Shown: piece by piece, positions 33,801 through 43,189 of the stretch
Numbering within the stretch: the stretch's first letter is position 1
Layout of the letters: every line of letters begins with the position of its first letter
Source of the DNA: Saccharofermentans sp.
GTDB taxonomy: Bacteria > Bacillota > Clostridia > Saccharofermentanales > Saccharofermentanaceae
Direction of reading: 5' to 3'
DNA: 64,000 nt
Assembly (NCBI GenBank): GCA_024685135.1
Contig: JAIKWA010000130.1
Span: 1-64,000, forward strand
Position numbers and translations under genes: made by a program
Notes under the pieces: model-generated
Told to the model about the DNA's origin: nothing
What the model saw: only the letters and a program-made list of their open reading frames with translations
Databases searched by the model: none

Positions 33801-33936
33801 GTCTCCTGCTACGACACTTATGAGATATTCGTCGGAAGGCAGGCTCATCATGACAAGAAAGTTCAATCTCAAGTCCATGAGATATACCATAATGCCGGGC
33901 GAATTTATCGTCATTAAGAGCGATCCAAAAGAGTGA
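30871..33936 (+). CDS. large membrane-anchored extracellular protein with propeller-like, jelly-roll-like and glycosidase-like regions
   Basis: 1021 residues, family not recognised. One N-terminal membrane anchor (about 18-42) after a KKK stretch. Residues about 130-450 hold repeated short beta units of the form 'FFVVTASGKLLVSTDGRNF', 'VFAAVNDKGEILSVKSG', 'FMAVSEDGATYFSEGG', suggesting a beta-propeller. Residues about 485-620 look like a carbohydrate-binding jelly roll (FYRIDLELIS ... GRLTIDEIYLGP). Residues about 640-910 look like a TIM barrel of glycoside hydrolase type (PWLVIDS, ETIIIEIGDSEG, KVIFLDAMAY). A C-terminal beta domain (NYVVVTNAG ... MRYTIMPGEFIVI) is typical after arabinofuranosidase-like barrels. 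Catalytic acids cannot be assigned with confidence. Cotranscribed with the CPBP protease (4-nt overlap). Confidence 0.6.
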   Translation: MNKLDMFRFGNTRKKKIRLYAIIGVCVLFLALVLLFAVGVFSYRSELVTLRATTQDAGTEFARLGFNLEDIPNVNMIADASFETSSEQSSIEVVSSSASSLFFEPGALEDAGIDYRVAGDSVRVMSIDGQGVMSERFSGTAIAYQSARLGAVREIDDSLGIFDIEEVRDAVEFQNLEYVLTGEGTLAGDASGNMFICDLGEDEASYIAATDKEFFVVTASGKLLVSTDGRNFSEADIPQDSDVLLSDTLFVCASSEVFAAVNDKGEILSVKSGIVSSSKVPCGRSKISGFAADASGFMAVSEDGATYFSEGGIIFNTAGSIEVSLEAEDPIKAVCGAGDKFYILASDGLIFVYDLASDSHSPAILECGKGQDIQLTGIKASYEGKIIATTTDGSAVVISEEDTLAYFASENVVISKIFCISGDKIIYSASGNIYTAKILSELTVDSNIPEDSVIEGDFCFIASEVIPVRASSEDAAGWISAGGAWDIAGSDTDVTCIAREDGDGSCAKLTGSAPGTHILSQKLPASSEEIFREDTFYRIDLELISEGDTGPVDVWIEGDGFGIQGFTIEEPSKTPEDYSFVFAVTDSMLGDSGVRFNIAFKGTGRLTIDEIYLGPDSYSSAGIPEYYVDTIAQAHPYAIRLDNLNFGASGYSAEAFYGHSSSSNSTYAGSQDTPVSCCRSLEDSLKLVSSAGSTPWLVIDSCASSSDINGLLEYLCGTASSEYGGIRIDNGTALAWSRQFETIIIEIGDSEGCLTSDTQRAAYVDCIISMFYQSEYYPEIKDKVIFLDAMAYEGGTMLSGADGHAMDMHYAYKDSNLVYLECAESAYGLARYQSPHITQGGTVGEYISSFSIEGDIDCGRLLTLLTMEEADFVNCFMFDLDMAPSFADFESDEMFNDPEAAGVITSLMSVMTDLQEADELYIEAQEPLSSESVYSVAGLEPSLVWNAYTAEDGSNYVVVTNAGTTQESFLVSVSAFRSPATTLMRYSSEGRLIMTRKFNLKSMRYTIMPGEFIVIKSDPKE

Positions 33937-34064
33937 TATATGCACTCTGCCTAAAGCATAAGACCTATTTGCAGTAAATTTTTCTTGTCTTTATCGCAAT
34001 TTTGCCTGAAAGTGTGTATTATTTTGGCATAAAATAACACTATTCTAATTTAAAAGGTGATCAA

Positions 34065-35702
34065 ATGAATACAGTTATCAACAAATTTGTTGCAGCGACA
34101 CTTGCCTTAGCGATGGTATTCGGAATCGTTATCTTCAATCCCGTTAAGTCAAATGCCGATGCTGCTTATTCTTTGAGCGGTACGGCTCACGTACAGGATA
34201 TCGGTGATAAGGACGGCACCTTTGATAACGGCACGCTCCTTCTCGGTACATCCGGTCAGTCCAGAAGACTTGAGCGCGTTACTATCAACTTCACTAACAA
34301 TACCGGTTACGAGGGCAGCATCAGATATAAGGTGCATGTCCAGAATATCGGTTGGATGGACTGGGTAGAAGCAGGCAATGCGGCAGGCACCTCCGGTAAG
34401 TCCTTAAGGCTCGAGGGCATCAAGATCGAGCTTACGGGTGAACTCGCAAAACATTACAGCGTTCAGTATCACGTTCATATCGAGAACTACGGCGATGCAC
34501 AGTCCTGGGTATCAGACGGAGCCGTTGCAGGTACCACAGGCGAGTCCTTAAGACTCGAGAACCTGAGCATCAAGCTCGTACCTTTGTCAGACGAAGGCAC
34601 TGAGACTATCTCATACCGCGTTCAGAGACAGAACAAGGGCTGGGAGACAAAGTGGCTCAGTGACGGCGAAGTATCCGGTACTACAGGCGAGTCTTTAAGA
34701 CTTGAAGCTATCACGATTACAGTTACAGGTAACCATGTAACAGGCGGCATCACATATCGTACACATGTACAGAATATCGGCTGGCAGGATTGGGTAACCA
34801 ATGGAGATCTGTCAGGTACGGTAGGTGAGTCCAAGCGTCTTGAGGCTATCGAGATCAAGCTTACGGGTGATCTTGCAGACAAGTACGATGTCTACTACAG
34901 AGTACATGCTCAGGATTACGGCTGGCTCGGCTGGGCAGTTAATGGCGAGACATCAGGTACATCAGGCCTGTCCAAGCGTCTTGAGGCTATCCAGATCATG
35001 CTCGTTGCAAAGGGCGGAGAGGTTCCGGGCGATGTGGAAGGCATCAAGAGCGATAAGGATGAATCTTCCTACAGTGCATCCGATACATATGTGCCTACTG
35101 TATTATCGCAGACTTATACAAATAAGTTCCTCAATGTCTGCCAGAGCAACATCGCGCTTCTTAATTCTTCCTATAAGGAGGATGCAACTCCCGTAAGGAC
35201 ATATACCTTCGTTGATATGGTAAGTGCTAACGAGCATGCGAGCACATCAACCATCAGCGATGCGGACTGGGCAGCGTTAGAGAGCTTTGCAAATGCAAAC
35301 TTCGATCCCACATGGACACCTGCCGAGTGCCTCTTGTACACGATGTATTGGATACACTACAATGTCGATTATTCTACAGGCAGCTCCAACTACGCAGTAT
35401 CCGTTTTCGAGAACAGGGTAGGCCAGTGTGCGCAGTATAACGGTGCATTAGTAGAGATGGCATGCTACCTCGGATTCGACAATGTCAGATTCATAAAGGG
35501 TATGAGATCCAGGAGCGCAACGACGCTCAAGTCTCCCTTCTCCCACTACTGGGCAGAAGTCGAGATCGACGGAACATACTACTGCCTTGAGACAGGCAAC
35601 AAAGCAGACGATTCAGGCAGCTTCGTTTGGTATTACTTCGTAAAGCCTTACGGCGCAACGGCTGCAAAGAAATTCGTTAAGTGCGGACTTTTGCTTAAAT
35701 AA
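34065..35702 (+). CDS. secreted ChW-repeat protein with transglutaminase-like C-terminal domain
   Basis: 545 residues. Signal peptide (residues 1-34, ending SNADA). Six clostridial hydrophobic ChW-type repeats (about 36-325): the first lacks the Trp, the others carry VHVQNIGWMDW / GTSGxSxRLEAI. The C-terminal domain (about 400-545) has a transglutaminase-like triad: Cys in VGQCAQYNGALVEMA, His in SHYWAEVEI, and a following Glu/Asp in YYCLETGN. ChW repeats are thought to attach to the cell surface or to interact with substrates. The next gene has the same head with a different tail, 17 nt away. Confidence 0.85.
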   Translation: MNTVINKFVAATLALAMVFGIVIFNPVKSNADAAYSLSGTAHVQDIGDKDGTFDNGTLLLGTSGQSRRLERVTINFTNNTGYEGSIRYKVHVQNIGWMDWVEAGNAAGTSGKSLRLEGIKIELTGELAKHYSVQYHVHIENYGDAQSWVSDGAVAGTTGESLRLENLSIKLVPLSDEGTETISYRVQRQNKGWETKWLSDGEVSGTTGESLRLEAITITVTGNHVTGGITYRTHVQNIGWQDWVTNGDLSGTVGESKRLEAIEIKLTGDLADKYDVYYRVHAQDYGWLGWAVNGETSGTSGLSKRLEAIQIMLVAKGGEVPGDVEGIKSDKDESSYSASDTYVPTVLSQTYTNKFLNVCQSNIALLNSSYKEDATPVRTYTFVDMVSANEHASTSTISDADWAALESFANANFDPTWTPAECLLYTMYWIHYNVDYSTGSSNYAVSVFENRVGQCAQYNGALVEMACYLGFDNVRFIKGMRSRSATTLKSPFSHYWAEVEIDGTYYCLETGNKADDSGSFVWYYFVKPYGATAAKKFVKCGLLLK

Positions 35703-35719
35703 CAAGGCGGTGCGATATA

Positions 35720-37420
35720 GTGAAGAATAGATTGTTAACAAAAGCGGTCGCCGGGCTTGTTGCAGGAGTTATAGCGATGGGGCTTATCCCGGGTTATAAG
35801 GCTCCCCTCAATGCTGACGGTATTACATTGTCGGGAACTGCACATGTTCAGGATCTGGGCGATGTCGAAGGCACATTTGCTGACGGCGTGCTTAAGCTCG
35901 GAACCATAGGACAGTCCAAAAGACTCGAGAATGTTACCATCAACATAAGCGGCAACGACGGTATCGAAGGAACTTTAAGATACAGGGTTCACATTCAGAA
36001 TATCGGCTGGCAGGACTGGAAGGAAGCTGGCAATATCGCAGGCACCAGCGGCCAGGGCTTAAGACTTGAAGGCATCCAGATGGAGCTGACAGGTGAGCTT
36101 GCCGAGAAGTATGTAGTTTACTACAGCGTGCATATCGAAGATTACGGCGACAGCCAGGGCTGGATAACAGGCGGCATGATCGCAGGAACTTCAGGTGAGT
36201 CCAAGAGACTCGAAGAGCTCAGAGTAAAGCTCGTCCCGAGAGAGGAAGCAGATATGGAGCCTACCGTAATGTACCATGTTCACCGTCAGGACTATGGTTG
36301 GGAGACCGACTGGAAGACAAACGGTGAGGTATCAGGTACCACAGGTGAAGGCAAGAGACTTGAAGCCATCAACATATCCGTGCTCAATACGGAATATGCA
36401 GGCGGCATCAGATATAAGACTCATGTCCAGGATTACGGCTGGCAGGACTGGCAGTATAACGGAGCTCTGAGCGGTACTTCAGGAATGGGCAAGAGACTTG
36501 AGGCGATCAGGATCGAGCTCACAGGTGAGCTTGCCGAGAACTACAATGTCTACTACAGAGTCCATGCTCAAGGATACGGCTGGCTCGATTGGACGAGCAA
36601 CGGCAGGGAAGCAGGCACTGAAGGTTTAGGCTTCAGGCTCGAAGCTATCCAGATAGTCCTCCTTAGCAAGGGAGAGGAAGATCCCGGACAGTTAGGCGGC
36701 ATAAAGAGCGTAAGCAACTATGCGTATTACTCTGCTGTAAGCGCTATCCCGCTCGTTCCCTCATCTGCGTATAGAGCAGCAGGTTATTCTTCTTCTGACG
36801 AATTCAGAAGGGCGATAATCAATAACTGCGAGAGAATGGAGAATGTAGGTTATCTGCATTCCGGCCATTGGGTAACAGGTTATATCGATTGTACGGGCTC
36901 AACGGCGATCGCTTTCAGAGATGCGCTTAAGACAGCTAAGATCAACGGTTTTGCCGATGTCGGTACAAGAGCAGACGGCACGGCCATAAGGACTGTAAGC
37001 GTTACATATTACGATTCTTACTCTGACGGCAGAGACCAGTACGGCTTCTACAGGAACGGTATATTCTCCGTTAACAACTACTTCTTGAAGAAGATGGTCG
37101 CATGGAGAGGCATCAGCTATGTGCCTGTAGCGGTAAACGGAGGCTGGTCTAACGATGAGTGGCTCGATTATCTGTCGAAGTACAACTTCAAGCCCGGAGA
37201 TGTCATTATCTGGTATTTTGATAAGGCAGACGGCCGCAAGAGCTTCGAGCATATGACCATCTATGCAGGTATCGAGAACGGTATCGCTTATGAATGGACT
37301 GCAAGCTCGGCATATAACGGATACATCAAGCGTCCTTTGAGCGAGAGATCTGCATTATTCGGCGGATTTGCGATGTTCAGGGCAACAAATGATAACGAAG
37401 CTGCGATAGGAATGAACTAA
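35720..37420 (+). CDS. secreted ChW-repeat protein with NlpC/P60-like C-terminal domain
   Basis: 566 residues from GTG 35720. N-terminal signal segment (about 1-32), six ChW-type repeats (about 33-315), then a papain-like domain: Cys in GYIDCTGSTAIAFRDAL and His in SFEHMTIYAGIENG, the order and spacing of NlpC/P60 or related amidases that cut peptidoglycan peptides. Strong protein identity to the upstream gene over the repeats points to local duplication followed by exchange of the catalytic tail. Ends 3 nt before the stop of the convergent DUF4364 gene. Confidence 0.82.
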   Translation: MKNRLLTKAVAGLVAGVIAMGLIPGYKAPLNADGITLSGTAHVQDLGDVEGTFADGVLKLGTIGQSKRLENVTINISGNDGIEGTLRYRVHIQNIGWQDWKEAGNIAGTSGQGLRLEGIQMELTGELAEKYVVYYSVHIEDYGDSQGWITGGMIAGTSGESKRLEELRVKLVPREEADMEPTVMYHVHRQDYGWETDWKTNGEVSGTTGEGKRLEAINISVLNTEYAGGIRYKTHVQDYGWQDWQYNGALSGTSGMGKRLEAIRIELTGELAENYNVYYRVHAQGYGWLDWTSNGREAGTEGLGFRLEAIQIVLLSKGEEDPGQLGGIKSVSNYAYYSAVSAIPLVPSSAYRAAGYSSSDEFRRAIINNCERMENVGYLHSGHWVTGYIDCTGSTAIAFRDALKTAKINGFADVGTRADGTAIRTVSVTYYDSYSDGRDQYGFYRNGIFSVNNYFLKKMVAWRGISYVPVAVNGGWSNDEWLDYLSKYNFKPGDVIIWYFDKADGRKSFEHMTIYAGIENGIAYEWTASSAYNGYIKRPLSERSALFGGFAMFRATNDNEAAIGMN

Positions 37421-37423
37421 AGC

Positions 37424-37960
37424 TCATTCACCCAAAGCTTTAAGAAGAGAATCTATAGCCGCGTCCTTGGCACCAGACCAGGCGCGGCTTATTCTTTTTG
37501 CCTGAGCTTCGTCCTTGCATGTAATGGTTGCGTTGAAGGGAAGACCTTCATTCTCGTAGAAGAGGGTGACTGTATATTTGCCGCCTTCTGCCATATTGAC
37601 CACGGCATTCGCACGCATGCTCTCCTCTACCTCGGACTTAAGCTCCTTGGAAGCAGAATCGAGATGCATTATAAGCGGGATATTAAGTGAAGGCTTAAGA
37701 TCGTTTAAGACCGCTCTGCCGCCATCCGTGATGTAGAGCTTCTCGGTGCCGCCCAAAGCCTCTGCTTCGAGGCCGCGCTCACCGGTAACATCCATGAGAT
37801 TGCCTGCTATGAGCTCGTTATAAGCCTGGCTGAAGGTAAAGAAATCAGAATAGAGCGAATTGAGGCAGTGATCCATGAGCATATGGTAGCTCACGCCCGG
37901 CGCTTCGCTTACGAGATAGAGTATCTGTATCTTTGCTTCCACTACTGTTATATCAGCCAT
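37424..37960 (-). CDS. DUF4364 family protein
   Basis: 178 residues. N-terminal winged-helix-like region (KIQILYLVSEAPGVSYHMLMDHCL ... FFTFSQAYNELIAGNLM ... YITDGGRAVLNDL), as in the clostridial DUF4364 family, which may be a DNA-binding regulator. The C-terminal half is a small alpha/beta domain. Function unknown. Convergent with the ChW gene; its promoter region faces pgi. Confidence 0.82.
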   Translation of the reverse strand: MADITVVEAKIQILYLVSEAPGVSYHMLMDHCLNSLYSDFFTFSQAYNELIAGNLMDVTGERGLEAEALGGTEKLYITDGGRAVLNDLKPSLNIPLIMHLDSASKELKSEVEESMRANAVVNMAEGGKYTVTLFYENEGLPFNATITCKDEAQAKRISRAWSGAKDAAIDSLLKALGE

Positions 37961-38089
37961 AGGGTAATTATATCTTATTATCCCAAAAACAAAAAACTGT
38001 CTTTGGATGCCGCAAAATAAAGGCTTTACGGAACTATAAAGATAATTGTCCGTATCGGGCCATAATATCAGTTATTTTTGAGTTAAAAT

Positions 38090-38107
38090 TACACCTCAAG
38101 GGGTGTA
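38090..38107. promoter_or_regulatory. small palindrome upstream of pgi
   Basis: TACACC-tcaagg-GGTGTA, 6-bp arms, overlapping a possible TATACT box (38106-38111). It could be an operator or a weak hairpin; no T-run follows. Confidence 0.3.
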
Positions 38108-38147
38108 TACTTCTTATGTTTTAATAATAGACATAAGGAGAGATCAT

Positions 38148-39497
38148 ATGATTACAGTTGATTATTCCAATGCCCTTCAGTTCATAGGCGGCGAAGAAGC
38201 TATGGCAAGGATGGAGCCTCAGGTTAAGCAGGCTGCTGACATGCTCCACAAGAAGAACGGTCCCGGAAATGACTTCCTCGGCTGGCTCGATCTTCCCACA
38301 GCTTATGACAAGGAAGAATTTGCAAGGATCCGCAAGGCTGCACAGAAGATCAGAAGAGATTCTGACATCCTCATCGTTATCGGTATCGGCGGTTCTTACT
38401 TAGGCGCAAGAGCAGTTATCGAGCTTCTCGGACACTCTTTTGCTGCTGCTACTACAAAGAAGGTAAGAAAGAGCCCGATGATCCTTTTCTGCGGTAACTC
38501 TATCAGCGCTACTTACTTAGCAGACCTCATGGACATCATCCAGGGTAAGGACATCTCGATCAACATGATCTCAAAATCAGGCACGACAACTGAGCCCGCT
38601 ATCGCGTTCAGGATCCTCCGTGCATATATGGAAGAGAAGTACGGCAAGGAAGAGGCTAAGTCCCGTATCTACGCTACAACAGATAAGGCAAGAGGAGCTC
38701 TCAAGGGCCTTGCTAACGAGGAAGGCTATGAGTCGTTCGTAGTACCTGACGATGTAGGCGGCAGATTCTCCGTTCTTACAGCTGTAGGACTTCTTCCTAT
38801 CGCAGTTGCAGGCATCGACATCAGAGAGCTCATGAAGGGCGCTCGTGACGCTTCCAAGGCTTACAAGAAGCTTCCTTTCGATCAGAACCCCTGCTATCAG
38901 TATGCAGCAGTCAGAAACTGCCTCCTGAGATCCGGTTACTCAACAGAAGTTATGGTTAACTACGAGCCTTCTTTCCACTACATGACAGAGTGGTGGAAGC
39001 AGCTCTATGGTGAGTCCGAGGGTAAGGACGGCAGGGGAATCTTCCCTGCAGGTGTTGATAACACAACAGACCTCCACTCCATGGGTCAGTTCATCCAGGA
39101 CGGCGCAAGGATCATGTTCGAGACTGTTGTACAGATCGACCAGCCCAGAAGATCTTTTGAGATCCCCAACGATCCTGACAATCTTGACGGTCTTAACTTC
39201 CTCTCCGGTATGGATATGAACGAAGTTAACGTTAAGGCAATGCAGGGTACTATCTTAGCTCACGTTGACGGTAAGGTTCCGAACCTCCTCGTACACATGC
39301 CCGACCAGACAGCGTACTCCTTAGGTGAGCTTATCTACTTCTTCGAGAAGGCTTGCGGCGTATCAGGATATCTCCTCGCTGTTAATCCCTTCAACCAGCC
39401 CGGCGTTGAGGCATACAAGAAGAACATGTTCGCTCTTCTCGGTAAGCCCGGCTACGAGGATCAGAAGGCTGAGCTCGAGGCAAGACTCAACAAATAA
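38148..39497 (+). CDS. pgi: glucose-6-phosphate isomerase
   Basis: 449 residues from ATG 38148 (AAGGAGA upstream), the short bacterial form; the track start at 38103 lies upstream of the site. Interconverts glucose 6-phosphate and fructose 6-phosphate. Signatures: [47 protein letters not shown], and [15 protein letters not shown], where [13 protein letters not shown] supplies the active-site His. Single gene with strong terminator. Confidence 0.96.
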   Translation: MITVDYSNALQFIGGEEAMARMEPQVKQAADMLHKKNGPGNDFLGWLDLPTAYDKEEFARIRKAAQKIRRDSDILIVIGIGGSYLGARAVIELLGHSFAAATTKKVRKSPMILFCGNSISATYLADLMDIIQGKDISINMISKSGTTTEPAIAFRILRAYMEEKYGKEEAKSRIYATTDKARGALKGLANEEGYESFVVPDDVGGRFSVLTAVGLLPIAVAGIDIRELMKGARDASKAYKKLPFDQNPCYQYAAVRNCLLRSGYSTEVMVNYEPSFHYMTEWWKQLYGESEGKDGRGIFPAGVDNTTDLHSMGQFIQDGARIMFETVVQIDQPRRSFEIPNDPDNLDGLNFLSGMDMNEVNVKAMQGTILAHVDGKVPNLLVHMPDQTAYSLGELIYFFEKACGVSGYLLAVNPFNQPGVEAYKKNMFALLGKPGYEDQKAELEARLNK

Positions 39498-39522
39498 TTT
39501 AAGTATTGGTACTTAGAACCCG

Positions 39523-39567
39523 TAACTCAGAGGGCTTCATCGCATGATGAAGCCCTTTGGGTTTTTT
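39523..39567 (+). terminator. intrinsic terminator of pgi
   Basis: AGGGCTTCATC-gcat-GATGAAGCCCT, an 11-bp perfect stem, extended by AACTC/GGGTT pairing and followed by six T. Confidence 0.92.
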
Positions 39568-39571
39568 GAGG

Positions 39572-39577
39572 TATAAT
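39572..39577 (+). promoter_or_regulatory. -10 box of a leaderless YitT promoter
   Basis: A perfect TATAAT ends exactly 7 bases before the ATG at 39584, with no Shine-Dalgarno sequence between. The -35 region lies in the pgi terminator stem and does not match consensus. Confidence 0.4.
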
Positions 39578-39583
39578 CTTGTC

Positions 39584-40483
39584 ATGAACAAGATATTCAA
39601 GCAGTGGGTGATCCCTTTATTATTGATAACCATAGGCTCAGTTCTTGCGGCATTTGCCCTTGAAGAGTTCCTTGTGCCTTTTACGATCTTAGACGGCGGC
39701 ATCGTCGGTATCTCGATGATCATAAGTCAGCTCGTAAAGATCCCCCTGGGGCTCCTTACGATAATCTTAAATGTACCTTTCCTCTTTATCGGCTACAAGA
39801 GGCTCGGCCGCAGGTTCCTTCTTAAAGCGGTCTATGCGCAGATCATATTCTCGGTATTCCTCGGCGTCTTCGAAGACTTAAAGCCCGTAACCGAGCAGGA
39901 GATATTGGTCGTTGTATTCGGCGGTCTGCTCCTCGGCATAGGCGTCGGCCTTATCTTAAGATACGGTGCCTGCCTTGACGGCACGGAGATCGTTGCGATG
40001 CTCCTAAGCCACCACACGGAATTCTCGGTAGGGCAGATAGTGCTCTTCTTCAACATAATCATATACGGCGCTGCAGGTTTCCTCTTCGGCGCAGACAGGG
40101 CCCTTTATTCGCTCCTCACATACTTCATCACATCCAAGATCATCGATATCGTCGAAAACGGTATGGAGCAGGGTAAGTCCGTCATGATCATCACGGACCA
40201 CGGCGAGGAGATAGCAAACAAGATATATTCCCAGCTCGGCAGGACATGCACCAGCATGGAGGGCAAGGGACTTGTAAGCAACGGCAGGAAGACCGTACTC
40301 TACTGCGTCATAACCAGGGTGGAAGTCCCTGCCATAAAGAAGATCATCAGCGATGCCGACGTATCGGCCTTTGTCACCATATCAGACATATCAGAGATCG
40401 TCGGATCTCACATAAAGCGCAAAAAAAGTACCGCTGCAAAACCTGCAGCGGCACATAGATCTCAAAGATCAGTTAAGAAGTGA
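39584..40483 (+). CDS. YitT family membrane protein (DUF161 + DUF2179)
   Basis: 299 residues from ATG 39584; the track start at 39557 lies in the pgi terminator. About five to six membrane segments (residues 10-200: VIPLLLITIGSVLAAFALEEF, GGIVGISMIISQL, VFGGLLLGIGVGLIL) and a cytosolic C-terminal DUF2179 domain (GKSVMIITDHGEEIANKIYSQLGRTCT) that resembles PII-like folds. Function unknown. The last 20 codons contain the leuS terminator in antisense, and its stop abuts the leuS stop with no gap. Confidence 0.88.
   Translation: MNKIFKQWVIPLLLITIGSVLAAFALEEFLVPFTILDGGIVGISMIISQLVKIPLGLLTIILNVPFLFIGYKRLGRRFLLKAVYAQIIFSVFLGVFEDLKPVTEQEILVVVFGGLLLGIGVGLILRYGACLDGTEIVAMLLSHHTEFSVGQIVLFFNIIIYGAAGFLFGADRALYSLLTYFITSKIIDIVENGMEQGKSVMIITDHGEEIANKIYSQLGRTCTSMEGKGLVSNGRKTVLYCVITRVEVPAIKKIISDADVSAFVTISDISEIVGSHIKRKKSTAAKPAAAHRSQRSVKK
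40421..40451 (-). terminator. leuS terminator embedded in the yitT-type coding sequence
   Basis: On the minus strand: CCGCTGCA-ggttt-TGCAGCGG, then TAC and seven T. It lies wholly inside the 3' coding end of the convergent plus-strand gene, where it encodes KKSTAAKPAAA. Confidence 0.85.
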
Positions 40484-42961
40484 TCACTTTGCAACGATGT
40501 TTGCAAGTCTTCCCTTAACGTAGATGAACTTGACGATATTTCTTCCTGCAAGAGCACCTTCGAGTCTTGAGTCAGCCTTGACGATGGCTTCAACATCAGC
40601 CTGCTCTGCATTTGAAGGGATATCGAGCTTGAACTGTACCTTACCGTTGATCTGAACGGCGATCTCGATCTCATCCTTTACGAGAGCGGAAGCGTCAGCC
40701 TCAGGCCACTTCTGATTGAAGATGGAGTACTCATTGCCTAAAGTCTCGCACCAGAGTTCCTCTGTGAAGTGAGGAGCAAAAGGTGAGATGACGAGGAGCA
40801 AGGTCTCTACTGCCTTACGGTAGAAGGAGAGCTTGTAGTCAGGTGTCTGTGAGTACTTTGTGATAGCGTTGAGAAGCTCCATGGATCTTGCAATCGCAGT
40901 ATTGAACTGGAACTTGTCGATATCTGTCGTAGCACTCTTGATCGTGTTGTTGATAACGAAGTTAAGATCCTTATCAGCGGATGTAAGCTCTGAAGGAACC
41001 TCTGATACGGAAGACTTTGCAGCCTCACCTACAGAGTATTCGATCCTTCTGAGGAACTTAACGATAGCCTCAAGTCCCTTGTCTGCCCACGGACCACCGT
41101 CGATATAAGCAAACCCGAATGCAAGATATGTCCTGAATACATCTGAACCGTACTTGCTGATATAGTCGTCAGGTGCAACAGTGTTGCCTCTGGACTTACT
41201 CATCTTCTGTCCGTCAGGTCCGAGGATTACGCCCTGGTGTACGAGGCTTGTGAAGGGCTCGTCGAAGTCGAGGAGACCCATATCTCTCATTGCCTTTGTG
41301 AAGAATCTTGCATAGAGAAGGTGCATGCATGCGTGCTCAGCGCCGCCTACGTACTTGTCTACGGGGCAGATGGTATCGATCTTTGCCTTATCGAATATCT
41401 TCTCGCTGTTGTTGTTATCCGGATATCTGAACTGATACCAGGAAGAGTCAACGAAGGTATCCATTGTATCGGGATCTCTTCTTGCATCGCCGCCGCACTT
41501 GGGGCACTTGCAGTTCATGAAGCTCTCGCACTTTGCAAGAGGGCTCTCACCGTCAGGTGTGAACTCAACATCGTAAGGAAGCACTACGGGGAGGTCTTCT
41601 TCGGGTACGGGTACAACGCCGCAAGCAGGGCAGTGGATCATCGGGATAGGTGTACCCCAATAACGCTGTCTTGAGATGAGCCAGTCACGGAGTCTGTAGT
41701 TGATCTTCCACTCTCCCATGCCGATCGAAGCGAGCTTCTCGACGATAGCCTTCTGAGCTTCGTGCATCTCCATGCCGTCAAATTCGCCGGAGTTTACAAG
41801 GTAACCCTTCTTCTCGCAGTAGGGGAGCTCGTCGTCAGTTCCCTTCTCGGACTGGATTACTCTTATGATATCGAGACCGTACTTATGTGCGAAGTCAAAG
41901 TCTCTGTCATCATGTGAAGGAACTGCCATAACTACGCCTGTACCGTAGCCTGCAACTACATAGTCTGCAGCCCAGATCGGAACCTTACGTCCGTTTAACG
42001 GGTGGATAGCATAAGCACCTGTGAATACGCCGGTCTTCTCACGTGTTGTGGACATACGGTCGATCTCTGTGATCTTTGCTGTCTGGCGCTTGTATTCTTC
42101 AACAGCTTCCTTGTTGTCTTCTGTCGTAAGCTTTGCACAGAGCTCTGACTCGGGTGCGATAACGACATATGTGATACCCATGAACGTATCTACACGTGTC
42201 GTGAATACCTCGAGCTTAACGGGAGTGCCGTCTTCGTTTGTAAGACGCTCGCCGTCCTTCTCGACATAGAGTGCAACCTGGGCACCCTCGGATCTGCCGA
42301 TCCAGTTTGTCTGGAGCTTCTTTGTCTTCTCGGGCCAGTCGAGCTTCGGAAGATCGTCCAAGAGCTCCTGTGCATAATCAGTGATCTTGAAGAACCACTG
42401 TGTCATGTTCTTGTGAACTACCTCAGAGCCGCATCTCTCGCACTCGCCGTCGATTACCTGCTCGTTTGCAAGAACGGTCTTGCAGGAAGGGCACCAGTTA
42501 ACGGGCGCGTTCTTTCTGTAAGCGAGGCCTCTTTTGTAGAGTTCGATGAAGAACCACTGGTTCCACTTATAGTATTCGGGCTCGCAAGTCTTGATCTCGT
42601 AGTCCCAGTCAACGGTAGTACCCATAGCCTGGAGCTGCTTCTCCATTGTTGCGATATTCTTCAATGTTGAATCCTTGGGGTGGATACCTGTCTTAATCGC
42701 ATAGTTCTCGGCAGGGAGACCGAAGGAATCGAAGCCCATCGGATGGAAAACGTTGTATCCCTGCATGCGCTTGAATCTTGACCAAGAATCCGTAAGGGAG
42801 TAATTGTACCAGTGACCTAAGTGAAGGTTCGCACCGGAAGGATATGAGAACATCTCAAGGCAGTATAGCTTCTTACCCTCTGCATTGGGATCGAACTTGT
42901 AAAGGCCTGTCTCGGCCCACTTATCTTGCCATTTCTTGTCTGTCTCAACTGAATAACTCAT
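40484..42961 (-). CDS. leuS: leucyl-tRNA synthetase
   Basis: 825 residues. Class I motifs: [15 protein letters not shown] (HIGH motif) near residue 45 and [15 protein letters not shown] (KMSKS) near 590. A CP1 editing domain lies between ([18 protein letters not shown]), plus zinc-type Cys pairs [10 protein letters not shown] ... CERCGSE. AGGAGT precedes the start. No T-box is seen in its 5' region, unlike aspS. Confidence 0.96.
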   Translation of the reverse strand: MSYSVETDKKWQDKWAETGLYKFDPNAEGKKLYCLEMFSYPSGANLHLGHWYNYSLTDSWSRFKRMQGYNVFHPMGFDSFGLPAENYAIKTGIHPKDSTLKNIATMEKQLQAMGTTVDWDYEIKTCEPEYYKWNQWFFIELYKRGLAYRKNAPVNWCPSCKTVLANEQVIDGECERCGSEVVHKNMTQWFFKITDYAQELLDDLPKLDWPEKTKKLQTNWIGRSEGAQVALYVEKDGERLTNEDGTPVKLEVFTTRVDTFMGITYVVIAPESELCAKLTTEDNKEAVEEYKRQTAKITEIDRMSTTREKTGVFTGAYAIHPLNGRKVPIWAADYVVAGYGTGVVMAVPSHDDRDFDFAHKYGLDIIRVIQSEKGTDDELPYCEKKGYLVNSGEFDGMEMHEAQKAIVEKLASIGMGEWKINYRLRDWLISRQRYWGTPIPMIHCPACGVVPVPEEDLPVVLPYDVEFTPDGESPLAKCESFMNCKCPKCGGDARRDPDTMDTFVDSSWYQFRYPDNNNSEKIFDKAKIDTICPVDKYVGGAEHACMHLLYARFFTKAMRDMGLLDFDEPFTSLVHQGVILGPDGQKMSKSRGNTVAPDDYISKYGSDVFRTYLAFGFAYIDGGPWADKGLEAIVKFLRRIEYSVGEAAKSSVSEVPSELTSADKDLNFVINNTIKSATTDIDKFQFNTAIARSMELLNAITKYSQTPDYKLSFYRKAVETLLLVISPFAPHFTEELWCETLGNEYSIFNQKWPEADASALVKDEIEIAVQINGKVQFKLDIPSNAEQADVEAIVKADSRLEGALAGRNIVKFIYVKGRLANIVAK

Positions 42962-43189
42962 CTTAAAGACTCCTTCTAATTAATATAAACACCCAATTTT
43001 ATCACCACAGACATAAAAATTACAGAAGAATTATGCAGTTATATTACAGATTCTTATATTGTGGCTGCAAAATGCCATCCAAGGGACCCGAAGAATAAAT
43101 AATCAGTAAAGCCATTATTAAATTATGGTAAATTGCCTGTTTATTATTTTGTATCATGTTAGAATTCGGGTAAATAAGGAGGGTGATAT

